The position numbers and the translations under genes are program-made. Below, one piece after another: positions 1-7,674 of a stretch of DNA of 34,687 bases. The DNA is taken from assembly GCA_020847615.1 (NCBI GenBank), contig JADLBR010000271.1, forward strand, positions 1-34,687. Reading direction: 5' to 3'. Source of the stretch: Verrucomicrobiia bacterium. GTDB lineage: Bacteria > Verrucomicrobiota > Verrucomicrobiia > JADLBR01. Position 1 is the stretch's first letter; each line of letters opens with the position of its first letter. The notes below the pieces were generated by a model. The model did not search any database and was not told where the DNA came from. It saw only the letters and a list, made by a program, of their open reading frames with translations.

Positions 1-345
1 ATGAATAGGCTCCAGCCCACCCGCGCGACGGTCCCCGAGTTGGAGCAGTGCGGTTGCCTGCACGCCAACATGGATCTCTACAAGTGGGCCTTCAAACTGT
101 ACCCCTTCGCCCCTTCCGATCTGATCGCCGATTGCCTCGCGCTGGCCATCGAGATTCGCGAGATCGACATGCGCGCCAGCCCCTACGACTTGCGCGCGAT
201 CGGATTTGAACCGATCCCCGTCGAGACCGACGCGGGACGGGCCGAATTCGAGCGCCTCCAGCGCGCGTTCGCCGCGCGGTCAAGACCCTTGCGGGAGCGC
301 CTGATCGATCTCTGCGGGCGCCTGCTCCCCCTGGCCCCCGCATGA
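1..345 (+). CDS. C-terminal part of a protein resembling the family annotated as 3-methyladenine DNA glycosylase (cut by window edge)
   Basis: The reading frame is open from the first base and ends with TGA at 343-345. The first ATG is probably an internal methionine, because the visible 114 residues look like the end of a longer protein. The segment with HANMDLYKW (about residues 22-30) and DMRASPYDL (about 56-64), followed by a charged helical tail, matches my memory of the C-terminus of a roughly 300-residue actinobacterial and planctomycete family labelled 3-methyladenine DNA glycosylase. That label is an annotation and I know of no enzymatic proof for it. No catalytic residues can be judged from this fragment. 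The gene converges on the DUF1080 gene, with 145 bp between the two stops. Confidence 0.5.
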   Translation: MNRLQPTRATVPELEQCGCLHANMDLYKWAFKLYPFAPSDLIADCLALAIEIREIDMRASPYDLRAIGFEPIPVETDAGRAEFERLQRAFAARSRPLRERLIDLCGRLLPLAPA

Positions 346-368
346 CCGAGACCCTCGCCCCCTGCCCC

Positions 369-410
369 GAAAATCCCCGAGCCGAACGCGCAAACGTTTG
401 GCCCAAAGCC
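369..410 (+). repeat. Degenerate copy of dispersed repeat family A
   Basis: The segment reads GAAAATCCCCGAGCCGAACG and continues with CGCAAACGTTTGGCCCAAAG. It shares the core AGCCGAACGCG, then CGTTTGG, with the better copies near 11270, 11340, 18145, 21040 and 26970. It lacks the closing TTCGGCTAC arm, so it is a truncated or decayed copy. It lies between two convergent genes. Confidence 0.5.
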
Positions 411-441
411 CTTGTCGACCGCACAGGATTTTCCCATCCCG

Positions 442-457
442 GCGCCGCTGTCGGCGC
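442..457. terminator. Hairpin between convergent genes
   Basis: A perfect 6-bp stem (GCGCCG / CGGCGC) with a CTGT loop lies between the stop at 345 and the convergent stop at 491. No T-tract follows on either strand, so a terminator role rests only on the position and the stem. Confidence 0.25.
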
Positions 458-490
458 ATGCGCAACGCCGCCCGGTTCCACCACGGTCCA

Positions 491-1132
491 TTAATCCGCG
501 GGAGGTTGCTCGTTCGGCCCCACCGGCCTGACCCGCAGGTCTTTCGCGACGATCTCCATCCCCTTGAAACCCTCGCCCCCGTGGACCTGAAGCCCGATCT
601 TGCCCTTGTCGAAAGTCATGTCGTGGCACTCGGCAAGCCGCTTGCCATTCAGCCACACGATGATGTGGCACGCTTTCGCCCAGATCCGCGCCTCGTTCCA
701 ATCGTCCCGGTTCTCCACCGACTCCACCAGATTCGTCCATAGGAAGAGCTTGCCCGGGCAATAGATCGAGCCGCTGAATGCCACTGGCTTCGGGTGCTTC
801 AGGATGTCGAACTGATAACCCTTCTTGGTCTCGGGATCCCAGCGAAACCAGAAGCCGCTGTTCGCGGGCCACTTGACGCGATAGGTCGCGCGGAACTCAA
901 AATCCCCATGATCGGTCTCCGTCCAGATGTCACCGCCCTTGCCCGTGTCCTGTGTCCCGACCAGGCACCCGTCCCGCACCAGGAACCGCGCGTCCCCCGC
1001 CACCTTCCAGCCATCCAGGTTCTCGCCATTGAAAATCGGCACGAACTCGGCGGGCTTCGGCCCACAGGAAGCGAGAATCACCAGGGCGGCACCGGCGAAG
1101 ATCACCGAGGGGATGCGGAAGGACTGTCTCAT
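491..1132 (-). CDS. DUF1080 / 3-keto-disaccharide hydrolase-domain lipoprotein
   Basis: A 213-residue exported protein. The ATG at 1132 gives a clean lipoprotein signal peptide with lipobox LASC (Cys23); longer readings of the frame add arginine-rich sequence unlike a signal. The mature part begins with FVPIFNGENLDGWK, the hallmark opening of the DUF1080 (Pfam 3keto-disac_hyd) concanavalin-like fold. It continues with typical strands such as NSGFWFRWD and ends with the family's usual KDLRVRPV strand. Relatives are abundant in Verrucomicrobia, Planctomycetes and Bacteroidetes and are thought to act on oxidised or unusual glycans in the cell envelope. The substrate cannot be read from sequence. 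It follows the TPR gene by 31 bp on the same strand, so the two are probably co-transcribed. Confidence 0.88.
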   Translation of the reverse strand: MRQSFRIPSVIFAGAALVILASCGPKPAEFVPIFNGENLDGWKVAGDARFLVRDGCLVGTQDTGKGGDIWTETDHGDFEFRATYRVKWPANSGFWFRWDPETKKGYQFDILKHPKPVAFSGSIYCPGKLFLWTNLVESVENRDDWNEARIWAKACHIIVWLNGKRLAECHDMTFDKGKIGLQVHGGEGFKGMEIVAKDLRVRPVGPNEQPPAD

Positions 1133-1163
1133 CCGGGCATGCTCGCCCACCCGGGGCCGCAAG

Positions 1164-2996
1164 TCAACGCGCGCGCAGTTCGATCTCGAGCCGATCGCGA
1201 CGCGGCTGGAGGACGCGCGGCAACCGCGAGGCCTGCACCTGATTGAGCTGGAGTCGCGCGTCGGCAAACCGGCCCGCGGCCATCAGCGACTCGACGTAGT
1301 TCAGGCGGACCTCGTCGCGCCCGATCACCTCGGCGGGCATCCGCTCGTAGATCGCCACGCCATCCGCCGCCTGGCCGTTCATCGCGAGCGCCCGGGCGCA
1401 CGTGTCCATGAAATCGTAGGAGGCCCTGTCCATCTCCCAGGCCTCGCGCGCCAATCGCAGCGCGCGCGGACGATCCCAGCCGAGTTCCAGCAGCACCGAG
1501 GCCAATTCGCTCTGCACCGCGGGGTTTCCGCCATCGATCTGCAGCAGTTGCTCGCAGACCTGGAGCCGCTTCTGCTGGTCGCCCAGGCGCGCGTACAGCT
1601 CGTTCAGCTCCAGGAGTGCGGCGTAGCGCCTCGGGCTGTTCGGCCTCGACGCCGTCCTAAAGAAACCCTGCGCCTCAAAATCGAAGCCTCGCCCCACGAG
1701 CCACTTGCCGACCCGCAGCGCCCGATCCACATTCGTGCCCACCAGGGCCTCCAGGGCTCGAATCGCCGACTGGAATCCCGAGATGTCGGCCAGCGCGTGC
1801 CGGGCCACGCCCAGCCAGCACCACGCCGCGATCTGATCATCCGCTCCGAAAAGCGCCCGGCTCTCTGCCGACACCTCCGACGCCTCGACCAGCTCCGCCC
1901 ACCGCTTCATGCCCGCCAGAAACTCCAGTCGAAGCACCAGGGCCTTGGCCTCCATTTTCTCGTTCGGCGACAGCCGCTCGATCAGTCCAAATCCCGCCTG
2001 CGGGCCGCCGATCTCCGCGGCCACAGTAGCCGCCTCCAGCTTGCGCCCCAGGTCCGTCGCCATCCGCCACAGCGCCTCCACGCGACCCGCAACCGCCCCC
2101 GGATCCACCTTGGAAACGGCCCTGAGATGGGCAAGCGCAGCACCCCAGTCGCCCGGATTCTCGGCCACGTAGCGCTCCCAGATTCCGACCGCCTGGCGGG
2201 GATCGGTGGACATCGCCAGATCGGCCATCGCCTCGGCGGCCCCGCGCCGGATCCCGGCGTCCGGACTCCGGCGCAGCACCTCCATCCGCTCCACGCCGCG
2301 CACGGCGACGTCCGCCTTCTTTGACCCCAGTTCCGCAATCGCCACATCCAGTTGTAGACGCTGGTCCCCGGGTGCCATCTGCGCCGCCCTCTGCCATGCC
2401 GCCGCGGCCTCCGCGGCTCGGCCTTGCTCCGCCAACGCCCTCCCAATCCAATACCACATTGCCGCGCTGTTGCCCGGATCGGCGCTGTGGCGATCGATCA
2501 AGGGCGCCGCCCTTCCCGAGAGACCGTTGGTCACACAGGCCGCCATGGCCGCCACCGCCAGCTCGACCCGGCCCGTCGCCAGAGACGCCGCCTGCACCAG
2601 CACCGCCGCATGGCGGGGCGAGCCCTCGGCCCGGAGGGCCTCGGCCAGCGCCTCCAGCACATCCACACGCGACGGCGAAAACTGGAGTGCCCCCTCGAGA
2701 CTCGCCCGGGCCCCGGACACGTCCCCGCCCGCCATCAAGACCCGGGCCTTTTCCAACAGCCGATCCGCACGCAAATCCCGATACGCCGGTTCCGCCATCG
2801 GACGCAGAAGCACCGCGGCGCCCACCAGCGCCGCCAGGGCCGATATCAGCAACCACCTCCGGCGACGCTGTTCGGGAAACTCCTCGTCCTCGATGCTGCG
2901 CTCCGGCCAGAGCTTGATTCCAAATAGATCCACCGCTATTCGCTTCGCCCACAACGGCGAGCCTGTCAATCGCGATCTGCGGCCAGCCGGGACCAC
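1164..2996 (-). CDS. Membrane-anchored tetratricopeptide-repeat protein
   Basis: About 610 residues. A short basic, proline-containing N-terminus is followed by RRRRW and one hydrophobic segment (about residues 47-66), giving a single-helix anchor with the remainder probably outside the cytoplasm. The rest is alanine- and leucine-rich helical repeats with TPR signatures, for example LLEKARVLMAGGDVSGARA near residue 80 and YVESLMAAGRFADARLQL near the end. There is no enzymatic domain, so a scaffold role is likely, but the partner is unknown. The frame opens at a GTG (2996) 10 bp after the porin stop. A second GTG at 2933 (residue 22) is an alternative start, and neither has a strong Shine-Dalgarno sequence. 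Placement between porin and DUF1080 genes suggests one envelope-related operon. Confidence 0.75.
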   Translation of the reverse strand: MVPAGRRSRLTGSPLWAKRIAVDLFGIKLWPERSIEDEEFPEQRRRRWLLISALAALVGAAVLLRPMAEPAYRDLRADRLLEKARVLMAGGDVSGARASLEGALQFSPSRVDVLEALAEALRAEGSPRHAAVLVQAASLATGRVELAVAAMAACVTNGLSGRAAPLIDRHSADPGNSAAMWYWIGRALAEQGRAAEAAAAWQRAAQMAPGDQRLQLDVAIAELGSKKADVAVRGVERMEVLRRSPDAGIRRGAAEAMADLAMSTDPRQAVGIWERYVAENPGDWGAALAHLRAVSKVDPGAVAGRVEALWRMATDLGRKLEAATVAAEIGGPQAGFGLIERLSPNEKMEAKALVLRLEFLAGMKRWAELVEASEVSAESRALFGADDQIAAWCWLGVARHALADISGFQSAIRALEALVGTNVDRALRVGKWLVGRGFDFEAQGFFRTASRPNSPRRYAALLELNELYARLGDQQKRLQVCEQLLQIDGGNPAVQSELASVLLELGWDRPRALRLAREAWEMDRASYDFMDTCARALAMNGQAADGVAIYERMPAEVIGRDEVRLNYVESLMAAGRFADARLQLNQVQASRLPRVLQPRRDRLEIELRAR

Positions 2997-3006
2997 CCCC
3001 CCACGC

Positions 3007-4635
3007 TCAAAAATCCATCTGCAGTTGCGCGTATCCGAACCGCGCGTCGTCGGCGCGGCGCCTGTCGCCGAGCACGCCCGCCGTATCCAGCACGTAATCC
3101 CCCGCGAAGAAGTGGCAGTATCCGCCCTCCAGCTTCAGCCATCTCGTGACCTTCCACGAGATCACGAGGTCCAGTTCCGATCCCACGTAGCTGCTTGGCG
3201 CGCCCCGCAGGATGTTTTTGCCCAGGATCGCCGAATCGGGCACCGGGGTGCCCCCGAGCAGGGCGTTGGCGTATCGCCCCTGGCCGCCCACCGGCTCCTG
3301 CGCCGCGAAACGCCATGCGTCCTCGGTCTCGTCCACCCAGAACATGTGGTAATCCAGCGTCATCTTCACCGCCGACGTCGGCGACACAGAAACGCCCACC
3401 TCGGGGTTGTGCATGTTCTGCCAGGAGAACCTATCCATGTAGCCATAGAACTTGTGATTGGTCGGGAAGAGGTTCTGGAAGGTCCCGCACTCGCCATCCG
3501 AGGGATTCTCGTCGCCCGAGCCATAGCTGTACCCGACGTGCAATCTCGGCTTCCAGGCGCAGTCGATCGTGTGCCCGAACTCGATGTGCGCCGCGCAGGC
3601 CAGCAGGTCCTGCCGCAGCGTGTTGATCGAACGAGTCCCGATCCGGTCCACCGGCAGGTACTCGCCCGTGAGCGGATCCGGCACGTAGAAACCCAGTGGG
3701 TTCACCACGTCGCCCATCTGGATGGCAAACTCCCCATTCCAATCCCATGGCCCGATCGCCCCCGCCCTGGACTTCGCACGGGCGCCGAACGTGAAATAGT
3801 CGCCCGGCGGCGCGGGGTTGCCCCCGCTCTGCTGAGGGCGATCCGAGAAGACCGTCGAGAAATCCACATCCGACTTGCTGCGGAAGATAAGATACGCGTC
3901 AACCTCGTGGGCAGGGACCGCCGAGCTGGTGGCGTAGATGCCGGTCACGAGGTCCGCCATGTCCGGATCGTTGAAACGGTCGTTCTTGTGCAGCACGACG
4001 TGGCCGGCGAATGCGTCGACCTGGAACCCATCCCCCTTCCACTGGAATTTCGCCGCGTCGAAGGTCCGCGCGTTGTTGTCCCACTCGAATCCCCCAATCA
4101 GCCGCTCGTCGCCGTAGCTGAGCACCTGCCGCCCCAGCCTTAGCGCGAAGGCGCCCTGCTCCAACCCACCGAACTCGATCCAGCCCTGCCGGAGATCGAT
4201 CGAGCTGTTGTGCACCACGAATTCCCGCGTTCCCACCGGCGAAGCCGAGTAGGCGCGCATGCCACGAAATGGATCGCCGATGTCGCCGTTGGTCTCGTCG
4301 AAGAAGGTGCGCGAGTCCTGCACCTGGCCATAGATCGTCAGCCACCGCGAAGGCTGTATCCTGAGGCCGAAGCGCAATCGCTGGAACAGCGCGACATCGT
4401 CCCGCAGGTCATAATCGTCGTTGAAGTCGATCCAGTTCTCGCGGTACTCGAACCGCTCGCGGGCCTGCATGTCGACGCCCAGCGCCCCTCCCATCCACCG
4501 GATTGGATCCCCGGGTCGCCAAGCCTTCGCCGGCCCGGGCATGTCGGTCGCCACGATCTCCGTGTCCAGGGACTTAACCCCGGCCCACGCGGGCGTCGTC
4601 ATCAGTAGAAATACGCAGACCGTTACGGTTCTCAT
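3007..4635 (-). CDS. Outer-membrane beta-barrel porin, alginate-export (AlgE)-like
   Basis: A 542-residue protein. The ATG at 4635 is preceded by GGAGGAGG at good spacing and opens a signal peptide ending AWA before Gly19. The mature protein alternates short amphipathic strands with polar loops, contains RLRFGLRIQP, LRLGRQVLSYGDERLIGG and GYSYGSGDENP segments, and ends in aromatic Phe (QMDF). This is the layout of outer-membrane barrels in the alginate-export / OprD-like group. The residues RLGRQ..YGDERL are typical of the alginate_exp family. It is transcribed divergently from the cytochrome operon, across a 136-bp region containing an FNR/CRP-type palindrome, so it may pass the oxyanion substrate or product of that operon. 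A carbohydrate-export role is the alternative given the downstream DUF1080 gene. Confidence 0.8.
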   Translation of the reverse strand: MRTVTVCVFLLMTTPAWAGVKSLDTEIVATDMPGPAKAWRPGDPIRWMGGALGVDMQARERFEYRENWIDFNDDYDLRDDVALFQRLRFGLRIQPSRWLTIYGQVQDSRTFFDETNGDIGDPFRGMRAYSASPVGTREFVVHNSSIDLRQGWIEFGGLEQGAFALRLGRQVLSYGDERLIGGFEWDNNARTFDAAKFQWKGDGFQVDAFAGHVVLHKNDRFNDPDMADLVTGIYATSSAVPAHEVDAYLIFRSKSDVDFSTVFSDRPQQSGGNPAPPGDYFTFGARAKSRAGAIGPWDWNGEFAIQMGDVVNPLGFYVPDPLTGEYLPVDRIGTRSINTLRQDLLACAAHIEFGHTIDCAWKPRLHVGYSYGSGDENPSDGECGTFQNLFPTNHKFYGYMDRFSWQNMHNPEVGVSVSPTSAVKMTLDYHMFWVDETEDAWRFAAQEPVGGQGRYANALLGGTPVPDSAILGKNILRGAPSSYVGSELDLVISWKVTRWLKLEGGYCHFFAGDYVLDTAGVLGDRRRADDARFGYAQLQMDF

Positions 4636-4719
4636 AGGCCCTCCTCCAGGCTGAAGCGCATCGTCGCCAGCCATTCTCGCCACCACCGGCCCCCTCGCGC
4701 CAGAGGATTCCCCATTTGT

Positions 4720-4735
4720 CTTGACCTATGTCAAG
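4720..4735. promoter_or_regulatory. FNR/CRP-family operator palindrome in a divergent promoter region
   Basis: The sequence CTTGACCTATGTCAAG is a perfect inverted repeat: two 6-bp arms around a 4-bp spacer. The TTGAC-N4-GTCAA core has the geometry of Crp/Fnr superfamily sites (FNR itself uses TTGAT-N4-ATCAA; DNR/NNR-type regulators accept TTGAC). It is centred at 4727.5, about 44 bp before the cytochrome ATG and about 92 bp before the porin ATG. No convincing -10 box is visible in either direction. The arms being perfect and the position in the only divergent region before a respiratory operon support function; the regulator is not in this window. Confidence 0.6.
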
Positions 4736-4771
4736 GCAGCCGGAAGCTGGGAATGCCATCGTTTCACCGGG

Positions 4772-5455
4772 ATGATGGAGATCGGCCCCAGGGCAAAAGC
4801 CACCCGAAGGACAGCCCCCGTTCTTATCGGGATGGTGCTTTGTGCGGCGCCCCTCGCCGCCGGCGAACCCGCCTCCCCCAAGTTGCCACCCCTCCCCGTC
4901 GTCGAGAGACCCGCGCCCGCGAAACCCGCCGTGGGCCTCAGCGATGACAGGCACCTCGACAAAGATCCCCCGCGCACGACCAAAGGCCTCGACCTCGTCA
5001 AACTCGGCTGGACCTACAACTGCATGGAGTGCCATAGGCTCCTCGAGGCCAAGTGGCACTACGACCGCCCCATGGCCGAGCACCAGGACATCAGGCTCGC
5101 GCACGGCGAGAACCGATTTTGCCTCAACTGCCACCACCCCACCAACCGCAACGCCTTCGTGGACTACGATGGATCGGTGATCCCCGAAAAAGAGGTTGTC
5201 CGACTCTGCGCCAAATGCCACGGGCCCACCTATCGCGACTGGAAGGCGGGCGTCCACGGGCGGCTCAATGGTCACTGGGACACGGCCGCGGGCCCCCGCA
5301 CCCAATTGCGCTGTATCCAGTGCCACGACCCCCATGCGCCCAAGTTCCCCACCATGAAACCCCTCCCGCCACCGACATACCCGCCCCGGGCCGCCCACGC
5401 GCCCACCACGAGCGCTGGCATACACCCGACGCCCCAAGGAGGAACCGCACATTGA
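4772..5455 (+). CDS. Periplasmic tetraheme cytochrome c
   Basis: A 227-residue exported protein with four CxxCH haem sites: CMECH (84-88), CLNCH (117-121), CAKCH (146-150) and CIQCH (181-185). A basic N-region with Arg-Arg and a hydrophobic core ending LAAG forms the signal peptide, then a proline-rich linker (about 33-55) precedes the haem domain. The tail after the fourth haem is rich in proline and threonine. The start was set at the ATG-ATG pair at 4772 because it gives a full signal peptide; the Shine-Dalgarno is weak. The closest role by analogy is the multihaem shuttle subunit of NrfB or DsrJ in complexes with Fe-S and NrfD subunits. It is the first gene of the operon and its stop overlaps the next gene's start. 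Confidence 0.88.
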   Translation: MMEIGPRAKATRRTAPVLIGMVLCAAPLAAGEPASPKLPPLPVVERPAPAKPAVGLSDDRHLDKDPPRTTKGLDLVKLGWTYNCMECHRLLEAKWHYDRPMAEHQDIRLAHGENRFCLNCHHPTNRNAFVDYDGSVIPEKEVVRLCAKCHGPTYRDWKAGVHGRLNGHWDTAAGPRTQLRCIQCHDPHAPKFPTMKPLPPPTYPPRAAHAPTTSAGIHPTPQGGTAH

Positions 5456-6426
5456 ACCCCCCAACCCCAGGCGACGGCGGTTCCCAGACGGTCGAGCAGG
5501 CGGCCCGCCCCCTTACCCGTCGCACGTTCCTCAAGGGTTCCGCCGCCTCGGCCCTTGGCATCGCCGCCATGGCCGCCGCGCTGAAACCCCTGCTCGCCCT
5601 CGAGCGCGAGAACCTATCCGTCGACGCGTTTCTGCAAAAGCACTACCAGGAACTCACGCCCCAAGAACTCCGGCGCATCCTCGATCGCCTTGAGAGCGAG
5701 TGCGAGCAGAGCCGCGGCATCCGGCCCGACATCCGCGACATCCGCCCCCGCGAGGACACCGAGTTCGCCTACGCCCTGAACATCGGCCGATGCATCGGGT
5801 GCCGGAAGTGCGCCCACGCGTGCATCCGCGAGAACAACCAGTCCCGCGAGTCCGACGACGACATCAACATGTCCTATATCCGCGTCCTGGAGATGGAAAA
5901 GGGCGGCATCGATCTCGAGACATCCGACCACTATTACGACGCGGACCAGGTGCCGCGGGCGGGCAAGTTCTACATGCCGGTCCAGTGCCAGCAGTGCCGT
6001 GAGGCCCCCTGCACCAAGGTCTGCCCCGTCAAGGCCACCTGGCAGGAGGACGATGGCCTCGTCGTCGTCGATTACAACTGGTGCATCGGCTGCCGCTATT
6101 GCATGGCCGCCTGCCCCTACGACGCCAGGCGCTTCAACTACTCCAGGCCAAAGCTCTCACCCGATCAGATCAACCCCTGCCAGAGCTACCTGAGCAATCG
6201 CCTTCGCCCCAAGGGCGTCGTCGAGAAATGCACCTTCTGCCTCCACCGGACCCGCGAGGGCAAATACCCGGCCTGCCTCGAGGTCTGCCCCACCGGCGCC
6301 AGGATATTCGGCAACATCCGAGACCCCGGGAGCGAGATCAACTATATCCTTAAGAATAAGCGCGTCTACGTCCTGAAGGAGGACGTCGGCACCCGCCCCA
6401 GGTTCTACTACTTCTTCGATAAATGA
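5452..6426 (+). CDS. Tat-exported Fe-S protein with four [4Fe-4S] clusters (NrfC/DsrO/MccC type)
   Basis: A 324-residue electron-transfer subunit. The start is TTG at 5452, overlapping the previous stop (ATTGA), with AGGAGG nine bases upstream; no ATG gives the Tat signal. TRRTFLKG (residues 22-29) plus a hydrophobic stretch is a twin-arginine signal, placing the folded protein on the periplasmic side. Sixteen cysteines fall in four groups: C114/117/120/124, C179/182/187/191, C211/214/217/221 and C260/263/275/279, the pattern of DmsB/NrfC/PsrB-like proteins. A charged helix (about 50-100) lies before cluster 1. Its partner is the NrfD-type gene starting 4 bp inside its end. Together they would move electrons between membrane quinone and the cytochromes. 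Confidence 0.93.
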   Translation: MNPPTPGDGGSQTVEQAARPLTRRTFLKGSAASALGIAAMAAALKPLLALERENLSVDAFLQKHYQELTPQELRRILDRLESECEQSRGIRPDIRDIRPREDTEFAYALNIGRCIGCRKCAHACIRENNQSRESDDDINMSYIRVLEMEKGGIDLETSDHYYDADQVPRAGKFYMPVQCQQCREAPCTKVCPVKATWQEDDGLVVVDYNWCIGCRYCMAACPYDARRFNYSRPKLSPDQINPCQSYLSNRLRPKGVVEKCTFCLHRTREGKYPACLEVCPTGARIFGNIRDPGSEINYILKNKRVYVLKEDVGTRPRFYYFFDK

Positions 6427-7652
6427 GGGACTACATCACATTCCTGTGGCGCGTCGCCAGGCTCTCATTCCAGGGCGGCTGGAAGTTCTACGCCTGGATG
6501 ACCCTCCTTACCGCGCTGGCCCTCGTCGGGCTCAACGCCTACGCCAGGCAGCTGGTCGATGGCCTATCCACGACCGGCATGACGAACCAGGTCAGCTGGG
6601 GTGCCTACATCGCCAATTTCACATTCCTGGTCGGCGTCGCCGCCGCCGCCGTCATGCTCGTCATCCCCGCCTATGTGTACAAGAAGCAGTCCATGCACGA
6701 GGTCGTCATCTTCGGTGAGCTGATGGCGATCGCGGTCATCATCATGTGCCTCCTGTTCGTCACGGTGGACCTCGGCCACCCCGAGCGCTTCCACCACATG
6801 ATACCGCCCTTCGGCATGTTCAATTGGCCCGGCTCCATCCTCTCCTGGGACGTCATCGTCCTCAACGGCTACCTGCTGCTCAACATGCACATCTGCGGCT
6901 ACCTGCTGTACAAGCGATACCTCGGCGCGCCCCCGACGAGGGCCTTCTACATCCCCTTTGTATTCGTCGCGATCGCCTGGGCCATCAGCATCCACACCGT
7001 CACCGCATTTCTCTACGTGGGCCTGGCCGGTCGCGCCTACTGGCACAACCCCATCGTCGCCCCGCGGTTCCTCGCATCCGCGTTCGCGGCCGGCCCGGCC
7101 CTGCTCATCCTGACGTTCCAGATCATCCGGCGGGTCACACGCTATTGGATCGGCGATGAACCGATCTTCATGCTCCGCATGATCATGACGGTCGCGATGC
7201 TCATCAACGTCTTCCTCCTGGGCTGCGAGGTCTTCACCGAATTCTATGCGCCGACCGCCCACTCCGCCGCCGCGCGCTATCTCTACTTTGGCCTGCACGG
7301 GCACGAGGGCCTCATCCCGTGGATATGGACCGCCATCGCCCTGGACTTCGTCGGCCTCGGCCTCCTGATCACGCCCCTGACCCGCCGGATCGCGTGGCTC
7401 AATGTCGCCTGCGCCACCTGCTTCCTCGGCATATGGATCGAGAAAGGCATGGGCCTGATCATCCCCGGCTTCGTGCCGTCGCCGCTGGGCCAGGTGGTGG
7501 AATACCTGCCCACCCTCAACGAGACCCTCGTCTGCCTCGGGATCTGGGCGCTCGGGGCACTGCTCTACTCCTGGATGCTCCACGTCGCCATTCCCATCAT
7601 GCGCGGCTCCCTCCGCGCTCGCCCCGGCGCGCCCGCGGCCCAGCCCCATTGA
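6423..7652 (+). CDS. NrfD/DsrP-type quinone-interacting membrane subunit
   Basis: A 409-residue integral membrane protein with about ten hydrophobic helices (roughly residues 23-42, 59-85, 94-117, 140-163, 174-200, 215-236, 250-276, 298-321, 327-354 and 366-392). The segments WGAYIANFTFLVGVAAAAV, LGHPERF and WAISIHTVTAFLY are typical of the long, ten-helix NrfD members such as DsrP and Hme/Hmc subunits rather than the eight-helix PsrC type. The family binds quinone and has no haem of its own. ATG overlaps the Fe-S gene stop (ATGA), which implies translational coupling. In this operon it should connect menaquinone or ubiquinone to the periplasmic Fe-S protein. Confidence 0.93.
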   Translation: MRDYITFLWRVARLSFQGGWKFYAWMTLLTALALVGLNAYARQLVDGLSTTGMTNQVSWGAYIANFTFLVGVAAAAVMLVIPAYVYKKQSMHEVVIFGELMAIAVIIMCLLFVTVDLGHPERFHHMIPPFGMFNWPGSILSWDVIVLNGYLLLNMHICGYLLYKRYLGAPPTRAFYIPFVFVAIAWAISIHTVTAFLYVGLAGRAYWHNPIVAPRFLASAFAAGPALLILTFQIIRRVTRYWIGDEPIFMLRMIMTVAMLINVFLLGCEVFTEFYAPTAHSAAARYLYFGLHGHEGLIPWIWTAIALDFVGLGLLITPLTRRIAWLNVACATCFLGIWIEKGMGLIIPGFVPSPLGQVVEYLPTLNETLVCLGIWALGALLYSWMLHVAIPIMRGSLRARPGAPAAQPH

Positions 7653-7674
7653 TCACCCAAGCGAACGGAACCCC

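Noticed and set aside
927-4143. Long plus-strand open frames opposite the DUF1080, TPR and porin genes
   Set aside because: Arg/Pro/Ala-rich translations with no motif; the opposite strand has export signals, ribosome sites and family similarity.
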